Of a stretch of 64,000 bases of DNA, positions 31,972-40,134 are shown in pieces. The stretch comes from G020354085 sp964482055 (GTDB lineage: Bacteria; Pseudomonadota; Gammaproteobacteria; Acidiferrobacterales; Sulfurifustaceae): contig CAYZVX010000005.1 of NCBI GenBank assembly GCA_964482055.1, positions 7,697-71,696 of the forward strand, in the 5' to 3' direction. Below the pieces are notes generated by a model, which did no database searches, had not been told where the DNA came from, and saw nothing but the letters and a program-made list of their open reading frames with translations. The position numbers and the translations under genes were made by a program. Position 1 is the first letter of the stretch. Each line of letters begins with the position of its first letter.

Positions 31972-33156
31972 ATGTCCATACAGGATCGCTGGCTGCTGCC
32001 GGAGGGAATCGAGGAGGTGCTGCCGGATGAGGCGCGTCGCCTCGAGGCCATGCGCCGCCAGGTGCTCGACCTGTTCGCGAGCTGGGGTTACGAGCTGGTG
32101 ATGCCGCCACTCATCGAGTACGTCGAGTCGCTGCTCACGGGGGTCGGCCAGGACATGGCCTTGCAGACTTTCATGCTCACCGATCAGCTCACCGGCCGCC
32201 TCATGGGCGTACGCGCAGACATGACACCGCAGGCCGCACGCATCGATGCGCACTACCTCAAACGCGAAGGGCCGGTACGCCTGTGTTATCTCGGGCCGGT
32301 GTTGCGCACGCGCCCCGGGGAGCTCGGCGGCTCGCGCGAGCCGCTGCAGCTTGGCGCCGAGCTGTTCGGCGCGAGCGGCGCCGATAGCGACGCGGAACTG
32401 GTTGCCCTCATGGTCGCAACGCTTGCGCGGGTCGGAATTGCGGATCCGCACATCGATCTCGGCCATGTCGGCGTGTTCCGGGCACTGTCCGCTCATGCCG
32501 GACTCGACGCTGAGCGCGAGGCGCGCGTGTTCGATGCCTTGCAGCGCAAGGCGCGCAGCGAGCTTGAGGCGTTGCTGGCGCGAGACGTCGCGCCGCAGGC
32601 GCGTGACATGCTGCTGGCGTTGCTCGATCTGTCCGGCGGCACGGAGGTCATTGCGCAGGCACGAACGCGGTTCGCGCGTGCGCCGCAGGCGGTGCGCGAG
32701 GCACTCGACAACCTCGAGGCGGTGGCCGGTCTCGTGGCCCTGGAGGCGGGGATGCCGCCGCTGCATTTCGATCTTGCCGAGGTGAGTGGTTATCAGTACT
32801 ACACCGGCGTAGTGTTCAGCGCCTTCGTGCCCGGCCACGGGCGTGCCATCGCGCATGGCGGGCGCTATGATGGCATCGGCCGCGCATTCGGGCGCGCGCG
32901 GCCCGCGACCGGCTTCGGCTCCGATCTGCGCCAGTTGCTGCGACTGGCGGCTGGGGTGGCGGGCGGTGCGCCACCGGCAATTCTGGCTCCCGTGGGTGAG
33001 GACGCGGAGCTGCGCGCGGAGATCGCGCGCCTGCGCGCGGCCGGGGAGCGCGTCGTGCAGCAACTGTCCGGCACCAGCATCGGGGCAAGGGAGCAGGGTT
33101 GCGACCGGGCGCTGGTCAAGCGCAATGGCCGCTGGATCGTGCAAAGCGTGCAATAA
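31972..33156 (+). CDS. hisZ: ATP phosphoribosyltransferase regulatory subunit HisZ
   Basis: HisZ is a catalytically inactive histidyl-tRNA-synthetase paralogue that activates the short form of HisG in histidine synthesis. The 394-residue protein shows HisRS-like motifs (VRADMTPQAARIDA, SGYQYYTGVVFSAF, GGRYDGIGRAFGRARPATGF). It lacks the C-terminal anticodon-binding domain. Its presence implies a short HisG elsewhere in the genome. The usual position between the hfl genes and purA is conserved. Confidence 0.94.
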   Translation: MSIQDRWLLPEGIEEVLPDEARRLEAMRRQVLDLFASWGYELVMPPLIEYVESLLTGVGQDMALQTFMLTDQLTGRLMGVRADMTPQAARIDAHYLKREGPVRLCYLGPVLRTRPGELGGSREPLQLGAELFGASGADSDAELVALMVATLARVGIADPHIDLGHVGVFRALSAHAGLDAEREARVFDALQRKARSELEALLARDVAPQARDMLLALLDLSGGTEVIAQARTRFARAPQAVREALDNLEAVAGLVALEAGMPPLHFDLAEVSGYQYYTGVVFSAFVPGHGRAIAHGGRYDGIGRAFGRARPATGFGSDLRQLLRLAAGVAGGAPPAILAPVGEDAELRAEIARLRAAGERVVQQLSGTSIGAREQGCDRALVKRNGRWIVQSVQ

Positions 33157-33169
33157 CAACACAGCATCT

Positions 33170-34462
33170 ATGGCAAACAATGTGGTGGTGGTCGGCACCC
33201 AGTGGGGTGATGAAGGCAAGGGGAAGATCGTTGATCTGCTCACGGATCGCGCCCACGCGGTCGTGCGTTTCCAGGGCGGGCACAACGCCGGGCACACGCT
33301 CGTCATCAACGGTCACAAGACCGTACTGCACTTGATTCCTTCCGGCATCCTGCGCCGCAACGTCATCTGCCTGATCGGCAATGGCGTGGTGCTGTCGCCG
33401 TCCGCGCTGTTCGCGGAGGTCGATGCGCTGGTCGCGACGGGCGTGGACGTCATCCCGCGCCTGCGGGTCAGCGATTCGTGCCCGATCATCCTGCCGTATC
33501 ATGTGGCGCTCGACCACGCGCGCGAGAAGGCGCGCGGCAGGAGCGCCATCGGCACAACCGGCCGCGGCATCGGTCCGGCCTACGAGGACAAGGTGTCGCG
33601 GCGCGGCCTGCGCGTGGCCGACCTGCTCGACGCGGGGACCTTCCGCGACAAGCTCCGGGAGGTGATGGACTATCACAACTTCGTGCTGCAGCACTACTTC
33701 AAGGCCGAGACGGTGGACTACGCGCAGACACTGGATGAGTGCCTGCGGCTGGCGGAACGGTTGCGCCCGCTGGTGGCGGACATCCCGGAGCTGCTGCACC
33801 AATACGGTCGGGAGGGCAAGCGCGTGATGTTCGAGGGGGCGCAAGGCACGTTGCTCGACATCGATCACGGGACCTATCCATTCGTGACCTCCTCGAACAC
33901 CTGCGCCGGGGCGGCCGCGACCGGCAGCGGGGTAGGACCCGGGCGTCTCGACTACGTGCTCGGCATCACCAAGGCCTACACGACGCGCGTCGGGGCCGGC
34001 CCGTTTCCGACCGAGCTGAACGACGCCGTGGGCGAGCTCATCGGTCAGCGCGGCAACGAGTTCGGTGCCACGACCGGGCGCAAGCGCCGCTGCGGCTGGT
34101 ACGACGCGGTGATCATGCGTCGTTCCAACCAACTCAACGGGGTGACCGGGCTGTGCGTGACAAAGCTCGATGTGCTCGATGCGGTCGAAACCATCCAGGT
34201 CTGCACGGCGTACCGCTACCAAGGCACCGTGCGTCACACGCCGCCAAGCGGTGCCGAGGCGCTCGCCAGGTGCGAGCCGATCTACGAGGAGCTGCCCGGC
34301 TGGCGCGAGTCGACGCTCGGGGTGCGTGAGTTCGCACGGCTACCGAAGAACGCCCAGAGTTACCTGCGGCGCATCGAAGAGCTCACGGAGACGCGCATCG
34401 ATCTGATCTCGACGGGGGCAGAGCGCGACGACACCATCGTGATTCGGCATCCGTTTGACTGA
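33170..34462 (+). CDS. purA: Adenylosuccinate synthetase PurA
   Basis: It converts IMP, aspartate and GTP to adenylosuccinate. The 430-residue protein begins NNVVVVGTQWGDEGKGKIVD, containing the GTP-binding and catalytic GDEGKGK motif. IGTTGRGIGPAYEDK and the C-terminal LTETRIDLISTGAERD are present. ATG at 33170 follows hisZ by 13 bases. Confidence 0.97.
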   Translation: MANNVVVVGTQWGDEGKGKIVDLLTDRAHAVVRFQGGHNAGHTLVINGHKTVLHLIPSGILRRNVICLIGNGVVLSPSALFAEVDALVATGVDVIPRLRVSDSCPIILPYHVALDHAREKARGRSAIGTTGRGIGPAYEDKVSRRGLRVADLLDAGTFRDKLREVMDYHNFVLQHYFKAETVDYAQTLDECLRLAERLRPLVADIPELLHQYGREGKRVMFEGAQGTLLDIDHGTYPFVTSSNTCAGAAATGSGVGPGRLDYVLGITKAYTTRVGAGPFPTELNDAVGELIGQRGNEFGATTGRKRRCGWYDAVIMRRSNQLNGVTGLCVTKLDVLDAVETIQVCTAYRYQGTVRHTPPSGAEALARCEPIYEELPGWRESTLGVREFARLPKNAQSYLRRIEELTETRIDLISTGAERDDTIVIRHPFD

Positions 34463-35486
34463 TCGTCGGTGCTGGCTTAACCGGAGTCTGCTGATCGCGG
34501 TGTTGCTCGCGACCTGGGCGGCGGATGGCGCAGCCGCGACGGTGCTGCGCATCGCGGTGCTTGGCGAGCAGGGGCGGCCGCTGCCCGTCAGCACCGCCGA
34601 GCTGCTGGTCACGGCGTGGGGCGATGCGCGCCGTATCCCGTTGTCTGCCGATCGTGGGCGCGTTGTCGTGCCGCTCGATAACGAGTGGTTGCAAGAACGC
34701 TGGCCTGGCCGTTTTCGTGAAGTGGACGAGGCGTTTCTGTTCATCCGCGCCGAGGGTGGCGCAGCGATCGCCTCGGCGCCGTTCCAGTGGATCGGCACGC
34801 GCGCTGATCTCGGCGGGCGCCTCGTGGAGCGTGCCGAGATCGCGTTTCCCCGTCACCGGCCGGTGTCTATCGCGCGCGGTGACCAGGTGGAATTTCAGCT
34901 CGTGCTGCGCCGCGAGCAGGAGCGCTACTTGCGTTTTGTGGACGACAGCAACAACCCCGTAGCCGGCGTCCTGGTCCGCACCCACCTGTTCTGGTCGGAC
35001 AAGAATCACTGCGGCTACCTGGCCGGCGCCGAGCTGCTCGATGAGGCAATGAGTGATGATGCGGGACAGGTGCGTGTACCGGACGGGGATTTCGCCTACG
35101 CCTTCGAGCTGTCCAGGAGGCCATACGTCCTGGCCGTGCAGCCGGCTCTTGGCGTGCAGACGCTGGTGGCGCGCCTGGCAGAGCGGGAGCCTACGGTCAG
35201 CTTGCGCCGGTTGGCACAGGTGCCGCTCCGGCTGCGCGTGCAGCGGGCCGGCAAGCCGGCGGCGGGAGAAACGCTCTACGGGGTCGCCGCGAACTGTCGC
35301 TGCGGCGCCTGCTCAGGTTTTCTCGCGCAAACGGACACGAATGGCGAGATTCAGGAAGATGAGTTCTACCCGCAGGAGTTCGAACAGATATTCCTGGAAG
35401 ACGCGGAGGGCCGGCGAGTCTGGCACGCCGATCCACGCGCCTGGATAGGCGAGCAACGGATCGAAATCAAGGTGCCGGTGCGATGA
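34455..35486 (+). CDS. Putative exported protein with a CxCxxC motif
   Basis: This 343-residue protein is of unrecognised family. The first 28 residues form a Sec-type signal (basic MTDRRCWLNR, hydrophobic SLLIAVLLATWA, then GAAA). The mature part looks like two or three beta-sandwich segments resembling carboxypeptidase-regulatory or bacterial Ig-like folds (VLRIAVLGEQGRPLPV and PLRLRVQRAGKPAAGE). Near the C-terminus lies Cys281-X-Cys283-X2-Cys286, within NCRCGACSGF, with a further isolated Cys earlier in NHCGYL. The start is TTG at 34455, overlapping the purA stop by 8 bases; a later GTG is possible. The motif could bind metal or form disulfides in the periplasm. Confidence 0.65.
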   Translation: MTDRRCWLNRSLLIAVLLATWAADGAAATVLRIAVLGEQGRPLPVSTAELLVTAWGDARRIPLSADRGRVVVPLDNEWLQERWPGRFREVDEAFLFIRAEGGAAIASAPFQWIGTRADLGGRLVERAEIAFPRHRPVSIARGDQVEFQLVLRREQERYLRFVDDSNNPVAGVLVRTHLFWSDKNHCGYLAGAELLDEAMSDDAGQVRVPDGDFAYAFELSRRPYVLAVQPALGVQTLVARLAEREPTVSLRRLAQVPLRLRVQRAGKPAAGETLYGVAANCRCGACSGFLAQTDTNGEIQEDEFYPQEFEQIFLEDAEGRRVWHADPRAWIGEQRIEIKVPVR

Positions 35487-35625
35487 ATGCGCACGACCGG
35501 GGTCCGCCGGCTTGCCGCGCCTGCGAATCGGTCCAGCGGGGAACCGGACCTCAAACTTGTCGGCTGTGGTTCTTGCCTACGCGGTCGACCGCATCGCAAC
35601 GGAAGTTGCGAGCCTTAACTGAAGT

Positions 35626-35710
35626 TGGTACCGAGGAGAGGACTTGAACCTCCACGGGTTGCCCCACTAGAACCTGAATCTAGCGCGTCTACCAATTCCG
35701 CCACCTCGGC
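35626..35710 (-). tRNA. tRNA-Leu (anticodon CAG)
   Basis: On the minus strand the sequence folds as a class II tRNA. The acceptor stem is GCCGAGG with CCTCGGT. The D-arm has GGTAGACGCG, the anticodon stem CTAGA/TCTAG encloses loop TTCAGGT (anticodon CAG), and a short variable arm (GGGG...CCCG) and T-arm GGTTCAAGTCC follow. CCA is encoded. The length is 85 nt. It resembles E. coli tRNA-Leu with GCCGAGG acceptor. It is divergent from rnr. Confidence 0.95.
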
Positions 35711-35718
35711 ATTCAACC

Positions 35719-35731
35719 CGCGTCAATTGTA
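35719..35731 (-). promoter_or_regulatory. tRNA-Leu promoter -10 with GC-rich discriminator
   Basis: On the minus strand TACAAT (35726-35731) is followed by GACGCGGG before the tRNA 5' end. A GC-rich discriminator is typical of stable-RNA promoters under stringent control. No good -35 was found. Confidence 0.4.
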
Positions 35732-35778
35732 CTACGCGGGCCGACGGGACGGCGCAATCTACTAAAGAGACCTCTGAT

Positions 35779-38058
35779 ATGTCAACGAAAAACGATCCCC
35801 CTTACGTCGATCCGATGGCCGAGCGCGAGGCCGCCAAGTACGAGCACCCGGTGCCGTCGCGCGAGGCGGTTTTGCAGTTGCTGACGGAGCGCGGCGAGCC
35901 GATGTCCTTCGAGGCCATTGCGGCGGCGCTGGCCGTGACCGGCGAGCGCGATCTCGAGGCCTTCGCGCGGCGACTGCGCGCCATGGAGCGCGATGGCCAG
36001 TTGCTCCGTAACCGCCGCGGTCTTTATGGTCTGGTGAGCCGCATGGACATGGTATGCGGACGGGTCGTGGGGCACCCCGAAGGTTTCGGGTTTCTGATCC
36101 CGGAGGAGGGGGGGGAGGACCTGTTTCTCTCGCCCCGCGAGATGCGCCAAGTGATGCACGGCGACCGGGTGGTGGCGCGTGTGAGCCACGTCGATGCGCG
36201 TGGCCGCAAGGAAGGCATGATCGTTGAGGTGCTGGAGCGCGCGCGCAAGTCGGTGGTGGGGCGCTTCGTGCATTCCGACCACATGGGCTTCGTCGTGCCG
36301 GACGACAAGCGTATCGGCCAGGACGTGCTGATTCCGCGCGGTGACGAGGGCGGCGCGGCCGACGGCCAGATCGTGGTAGCAGAGATCGTCGCGCCGCCGA
36401 CGCGGCGCACCGGACCGGTCGGGCGCATCATCGAGGTGCTGGGCGAGCACATGGCACCTGGCATGGAGATCGAGATCGCCATCCGTTCCTACGAGATTCC
36501 GCACGTCTGGCCGGACAGCGTCGAGCGCGAGGCGGCGGGCTTTGCGCCCGACGTGCCGGCGGAAGCGATCGCGGGACGCGTGGACCTGCGTAACCTGCCG
36601 CTGGTGACGATCGATGGCGAGGACGCACGCGACTTCGATGATGCGGTGTACTGCGAACGGCAGGGCAAGGGGTTTCGTCTGCTGGTGGCGATCGCGGACG
36701 TCTCGCACTACGTGCGGCCGGGCAGCGCGCTCGACGCCGAGGCGGCCAATCGCGGCAACTCGGTGTACTTCCCGCGCAATGTGATCCCGATGTTGCCGGA
36801 AGCGTTGTCAAACGGCCTGTGCTCGATCAACCCGCACGTCGATCGGCTGTGCATGGTGTGCGAGGCGAACATCTCGGCCGGCGGCGAGATCAAGGGCTTC
36901 AAGTTCTTCGAGGGCGTGATGAATTCGAAGGCGCGGCTCACCTACACCAAGGTGGCCGCGATGCTCGTCGACCGCGATGCGGCGCTGCGCGCGGAATACG
37001 CCGCCCTCGTCCCGCACCTGGAGGACCTGTACGCGCTGTACAAGGTCCTGCACGAGGCACGGCTGAAACGCGGGGCGGTGGACTTCGAGATCCCGGAGAC
37101 GCGGATCATCTTCGACGAGCACCGCAAGATCAGGAAGATCCTGCCTCTCGAGCGCAACGACGCCCATCGGTTGATCGAGGAATGCATGCTCGCCGCCAAT
37201 GTGTGTGCGGCCGAGCTGCTGCGCAAGCACAAGGTGCCGGCGCCGTTTCGCGTCCACGAGGGCCCGACCCGCGACAAGCTTGCCGATCTGCGCGAGTTCC
37301 TGTTCGAGTTTGGGCTGTCGCTCGGCGGCGGCGACTCGCCCAAGGCGCAGCACTACGCAAAGCTGCTGGCGGCCGTGCAGGGGCGGCCCGACGCGCGACT
37401 GATCCAGACGGTGCTGCTGCGCTCGCTGAGCCAGGCCGTCTACAGTCCCGACAACATCGGCCATTTCGCGTTGGGCTACGCGCACTACACGCACTTCACC
37501 TCGCCGATCCGCCGTTACCCCGACCTCGTCGTGCACCGCGAGATACGCAAGATCCTGCGCCAGGAGGCGACCGACCTCAGTTTCGCGGAAGCCAAGCGCA
37601 TCGGGGAGCATTGCTCGATGACGGAGCGCCGCGCCGACGAAGCGACGCGCGAGGTCATTCGCTGGCTCAAGGCCGAGTACATGCAGGATCGCATTGGCGA
37701 GGAGTTCGACGGGTTCGTGAGCGGCGTGACCAGCTTTGGCGTATTTGTCGAGCTCACGGAAGTTTTCGTTGACGGACTGGTGCACATCACCGCGCTCGGC
37801 AACGACTACTTTCACTTCGACGCCGCCCGCCACCAGCTGCTCGGCGAACGCACGCGCGTGAGCTTTCGCCTTGGCGACCCGTTGCGGGTGCGCGTGGTGC
37901 GGGTCGATCTCGACGAAGCCAAGATCGACTTTGAGCTCGCCGCAACACCCAAGCGGCTCGCGGAGAAGCGTGCAAAGCGCGGCCCGCGGGCCGTCCGAGG
38001 GAACAAAGGCGAGGCCAAGCGCCCGCGCCGGGGCGCGCGGCGCAAGCGCCGGCGCTAG
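35779..38058 (+). CDS. rnr: Ribonuclease R
   Basis: This is a processive 3'-to-5' exoribonuclease that degrades structured RNA and takes part in tmRNA-linked quality control. The 759-residue protein has a winged-helix N-terminus (about 25-85) and cold-shock domains. The RNB catalytic domain carries the acidic site TIDGEDARDFDDAVYCE, and an S1 domain (EFDGFVSGVTSFGVFVEL) follows. The Lys/Arg-rich C-terminal tail (GPRAVRGNKGEAKRPRRG) is typical. It is followed 3 bases later by rlmB, the normal pair. Confidence 0.96.
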   Translation: MSTKNDPPYVDPMAEREAAKYEHPVPSREAVLQLLTERGEPMSFEAIAAALAVTGERDLEAFARRLRAMERDGQLLRNRRGLYGLVSRMDMVCGRVVGHPEGFGFLIPEEGGEDLFLSPREMRQVMHGDRVVARVSHVDARGRKEGMIVEVLERARKSVVGRFVHSDHMGFVVPDDKRIGQDVLIPRGDEGGAADGQIVVAEIVAPPTRRTGPVGRIIEVLGEHMAPGMEIEIAIRSYEIPHVWPDSVEREAAGFAPDVPAEAIAGRVDLRNLPLVTIDGEDARDFDDAVYCERQGKGFRLLVAIADVSHYVRPGSALDAEAANRGNSVYFPRNVIPMLPEALSNGLCSINPHVDRLCMVCEANISAGGEIKGFKFFEGVMNSKARLTYTKVAAMLVDRDAALRAEYAALVPHLEDLYALYKVLHEARLKRGAVDFEIPETRIIFDEHRKIRKILPLERNDAHRLIEECMLAANVCAAELLRKHKVPAPFRVHEGPTRDKLADLREFLFEFGLSLGGGDSPKAQHYAKLLAAVQGRPDARLIQTVLLRSLSQAVYSPDNIGHFALGYAHYTHFTSPIRRYPDLVVHREIRKILRQEATDLSFAEAKRIGEHCSMTERRADEATREVIRWLKAEYMQDRIGEEFDGFVSGVTSFGVFVELTEVFVDGLVHITALGNDYFHFDAARHQLLGERTRVSFRLGDPLRVRVVRVDLDEAKIDFELAATPKRLAEKRAKRGPRAVRGNKGEAKRPRRGARRKRRR

Positions 38059-38061
38059 CCG

Positions 38062-38805
38062 ATGGCGCGCCAACTGGTGTGCGGCCTCAATGCCGTGCTG
38101 GCGGCGCTTGCCGAGCACCCGGAGCGCGTGGAAGAGGTCTTGCTCGCCAGCGAGCGGGGGGATGCGCGTATCGAGGCAGTCCGGGCCGCCGCCGAAAACG
38201 CTGATGTCGCCGTTCGCAGAATCGCTCGCAAAGAGCTCGACCGGATCGCCGCGGGCGTGCGTCACCAGGGCGTAGTTGCGTACTACCGCGCACCGGCGCC
38301 GAGCGCGCAGGGTCTAGAGGAGTTGCTGGATGGCGTCGAGGGCGCGCCCTTGCTGTTGATCCTCGATGGCGTCCAGGACCCGCACAACCTGGGCGCATGC
38401 CTGCGCTCGGCCGACGCCGCGGGCGCGCATGCCGTGATCGTGCCGAAGGACAACACCGCGCCGCTGAGCGCCGTGGCGCGCCGCGCTGCCGCTGGCGCCG
38501 CCGAAACCGTGCCGCTCGTGACCGTTACCAACCTCGCGCGCACCCTGCACGAGCTCAAGGCGCGCGGCATCTGGATTTTCGGCGCTGACCAGGAGGCCGA
38601 GCAAACGCTGGCCCAGGTTGATCTGAAGGCGCCGGCGGCCCTGGTGCTGGGCGGGGAGGGCACGGGCCTGCGGCGCCTGACGCGCGAGAGCTGCGATGTG
38701 CTGGTGCGGATCCCGATGACAGGTCACGTCGGCAGCCTTAACGTCTCGGTCGCGGCCGGAATCTGCCTGTACGAGGCCGTGCGCCAGCGCGGTATAGCTA
38801 CCTAA
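38062..38805 (+). CDS. rlmB: 23S rRNA Gm2251 2'-O-methyltransferase RlmB
   Basis: This is a SpoU/TrmH-family (SPOUT) methyltransferase for the peptidyl-transferase loop of 23S rRNA. The 247-residue protein has an N-terminal substrate-binding domain (about 1-75) and a SPOUT knot. Its motifs are DGVQDPHNLGACLRSADAAG, LGGEGTGLRRL and IPMTGHVGSLNVSVA. It is translationally close to rnr. Confidence 0.96.
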   Translation: MARQLVCGLNAVLAALAEHPERVEEVLLASERGDARIEAVRAAAENADVAVRRIARKELDRIAAGVRHQGVVAYYRAPAPSAQGLEELLDGVEGAPLLLILDGVQDPHNLGACLRSADAAGAHAVIVPKDNTAPLSAVARRAAAGAAETVPLVTVTNLARTLHELKARGIWIFGADQEAEQTLAQVDLKAPAALVLGGEGTGLRRLTRESCDVLVRIPMTGHVGSLNVSVAAGICLYEAVRQRGIAT

Positions 38806-38809
38806 CCTC

Positions 38810-38838
38810 TTGGCATTACTGGTCTTTGCCGCTAGAAT
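38810..38838 (+). promoter_or_regulatory. Promoter of the rpsF-rpsR-rplI operon
   Basis: TTGGCA, 17 bases, TAGAAT: the best sigma70 match in the window. It gives a leader of about 60 bases before rpsF. Confidence 0.7.
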
Positions 38839-38856
38839 GCGCGGCTCTTTTCTCCT

Positions 38857-38901
38857 TGCCACACCGGCTGACGACCCGGGTGGCTTGATAGCCACGAGGA
38901 G
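38857..38901 (+). promoter_or_regulatory. rpsF leader with alternative hairpins (candidate S6:S18 regulatory site)
   Basis: GCCAC occurs twice (about 38858 and 38891) flanking a single GTGGC (38880-38884). The first pairing gives GCCAC-A-CCGG...CCGG-GTGGC with an 8-base loop. The second gives GTGGCT-TGAT-AGCCAC right before the GAGGAG ribosome binding site. The two are mutually exclusive. Many bacterial rpsF leaders bind the S6:S18 complex to repress translation (family knowledge); the consensus was not checked base by base. Confidence 0.45.
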
Positions 38902-38906
38902 CTTAC

Positions 38907-39311
38907 ATGCGTCACTATGAAATCGTGTTTCTGGTCCATCCGGACCAGAGCGAGCAGGTGCCTGCGATGGTCGAGCGTTACCGCTCCATCATCGAGTCGG
39001 CGCAGGGCCGGGTCCACCGCTTCGAGGACTGGGGCCGCCGGCAGCTCGCCTTCCCCATCAACAAGGTGCACAAGGCACACTACGTGCTGATGAACATCGA
39101 GTGCTCGCTCGAGACGCTGCGCGAGCTCGAGTCCTCGTTCAAGTTCAGCGATGCCGTGCTGCGCTCGCTCGTCATCAGCCGCCGTGAGGCGGTAACCGCA
39201 CCCTCGCCGATGATGAAGGAGCAAGAAGAGGAAGCGCGCCGCGCTGCGGCCGAGACTCGCGCCCCCGCGGGCGAGTCGAGCGAGCCTGACGCCACGGAAG
39301 CTAGCGCCTAA
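38907..39311 (+). CDS. rpsF: 30S ribosomal protein S6
   Basis: This ribosomal protein binds the platform of the 30S subunit as a complex with S18. The 134-residue protein starts MRHYEIVFLVHPDQSEQVPAM and has the conserved HRFEDWGRRQLAFPINK. A Glu/Ala-rich C-terminal extension from about residue 100 is longer than the core but typical of proteobacterial S6. It is the first gene of rpsF-rpsR-rplI. Confidence 0.98.
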   Translation: MRHYEIVFLVHPDQSEQVPAMVERYRSIIESAQGRVHRFEDWGRRQLAFPINKVHKAHYVLMNIECSLETLRELESSFKFSDAVLRSLVISRREAVTAPSPMMKEQEEEARRAAAETRAPAGESSEPDATEASA

Positions 39312-39323
39312 GGAGATCCGTCC

Positions 39324-39551
39324 ATGTCCCGTTTTTTCCGCCGCAAGAAGTTCTGCCGGTTCACCGCCGAGAAGGTCGTCGAGATCGACTACAAGGATCT
39401 CGGCGTGCTCAAACAGTACATCACCGAGACCGGGCGCATCATTCCGAGCCGCAATACTGGCACCAAGGCGCGTTACCAGCGCCAGCTCACGCGCGCCATC
39501 AAGTATGCGCGCTATCTCGCGCTGCTGCCGTACTGTGACAGCCACCGCTAA
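39324..39551 (+). CDS. rpsR: 30S ribosomal protein S18
   Basis: This is a small basic protein of the 30S platform, the partner of S6. The 75-residue protein reads RRKKFCRFTAEKVVEIDYKD and ends with the conserved RAIKYARYLALLPY. It has the single cysteine of this family near residue 11. It lies 12 bases after rpsF with AAGGAG before the ATG. Confidence 0.98.
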   Translation: MSRFFRRKKFCRFTAEKVVEIDYKDLGVLKQYITETGRIIPSRNTGTKARYQRQLTRAIKYARYLALLPYCDSHR

Positions 39552-39574
39552 AAAACTGATCAGAGGCCGCAACG

Positions 39575-40024
39575 ATGGAAGTGATATTGCTCGACAAGGT
39601 GCGCAACCTGGGCAACCTGGGCGACCAGGTTCGGGTCAAGAACGGCTTCGCGCGCAATTATCTCATCCCCTACGGCAAGGCGGTTGTCGCCAACGCCGAG
39701 AACAAGGCCAAGTTCGAGGCACGCCGCGCCGAGCTTGAGCTCGCCGCCAAGGACGCGCTCACGCGCGCCAAGGCGCGCGCCGAGAAGATGAGCGGTTATA
39801 CGCTGCAGATTGTGCGCAAGGTGAGCGAGGAGGGTAAGTTGTTCGGCTCGGTCACCGCCAAGGACATCGCCGATGCCATGCAGGCGGCTGGTTTCGAGCT
39901 TTCCAAGAGCGAGATCCACCTGTCGAGCGGCCCGCTCAAAGAAATCGGCGATCACGAAGTAGCGCTCACGCTGCATCCGGAAGTCGATACCAAGATCATC
40001 GTCTCGGTGGTGGGCGAAAAGTAG
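39575..40024 (+). CDS. rplI: 50S ribosomal protein L9
   Basis: L9 binds 23S rRNA at the L1-stalk base and helps keep the reading frame. The 149-residue protein has the N-domain signature MEVILLDKVRNLGNLGDQVRVKNGFARNYLIP in part, the long connecting helix (about 40-75), and the C-domain ending. It follows rpsR by 23 bases. Confidence 0.98.
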   Translation: MEVILLDKVRNLGNLGDQVRVKNGFARNYLIPYGKAVVANAENKAKFEARRAELELAAKDALTRAKARAEKMSGYTLQIVRKVSEEGKLFGSVTAKDIADAMQAAGFELSKSEIHLSSGPLKEIGDHEVALTLHPEVDTKIIVSVVGEK

Positions 40025-40029
40025 GCCGG

Positions 40030-40113
40030 CGCAGCGCCGCCGCGGCGCGTTGTCAGCGGCGCGGCGGCGGCGCATAATCCCGCCGTCACTACGAGAGCGG
40101 CCGTTTCGGCCCC
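40030..40113 (+). other. GC-rich hairpins between rplI and dnaB
   Basis: Two stems follow rplI: one formed by GCGCCGCCGC and a downstream GCGGCGGCGGCGC run, and a small GGCCG-TTT-CGGCC. Neither is followed by a T-run. They may lower read-through into dnaB. TAATCC before the second stem could be part of a dnaB promoter, but the evidence is weak. Confidence 0.4.
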
Positions 40114-40134
40114 GCATGCCGTTAAGGGAGGTCG

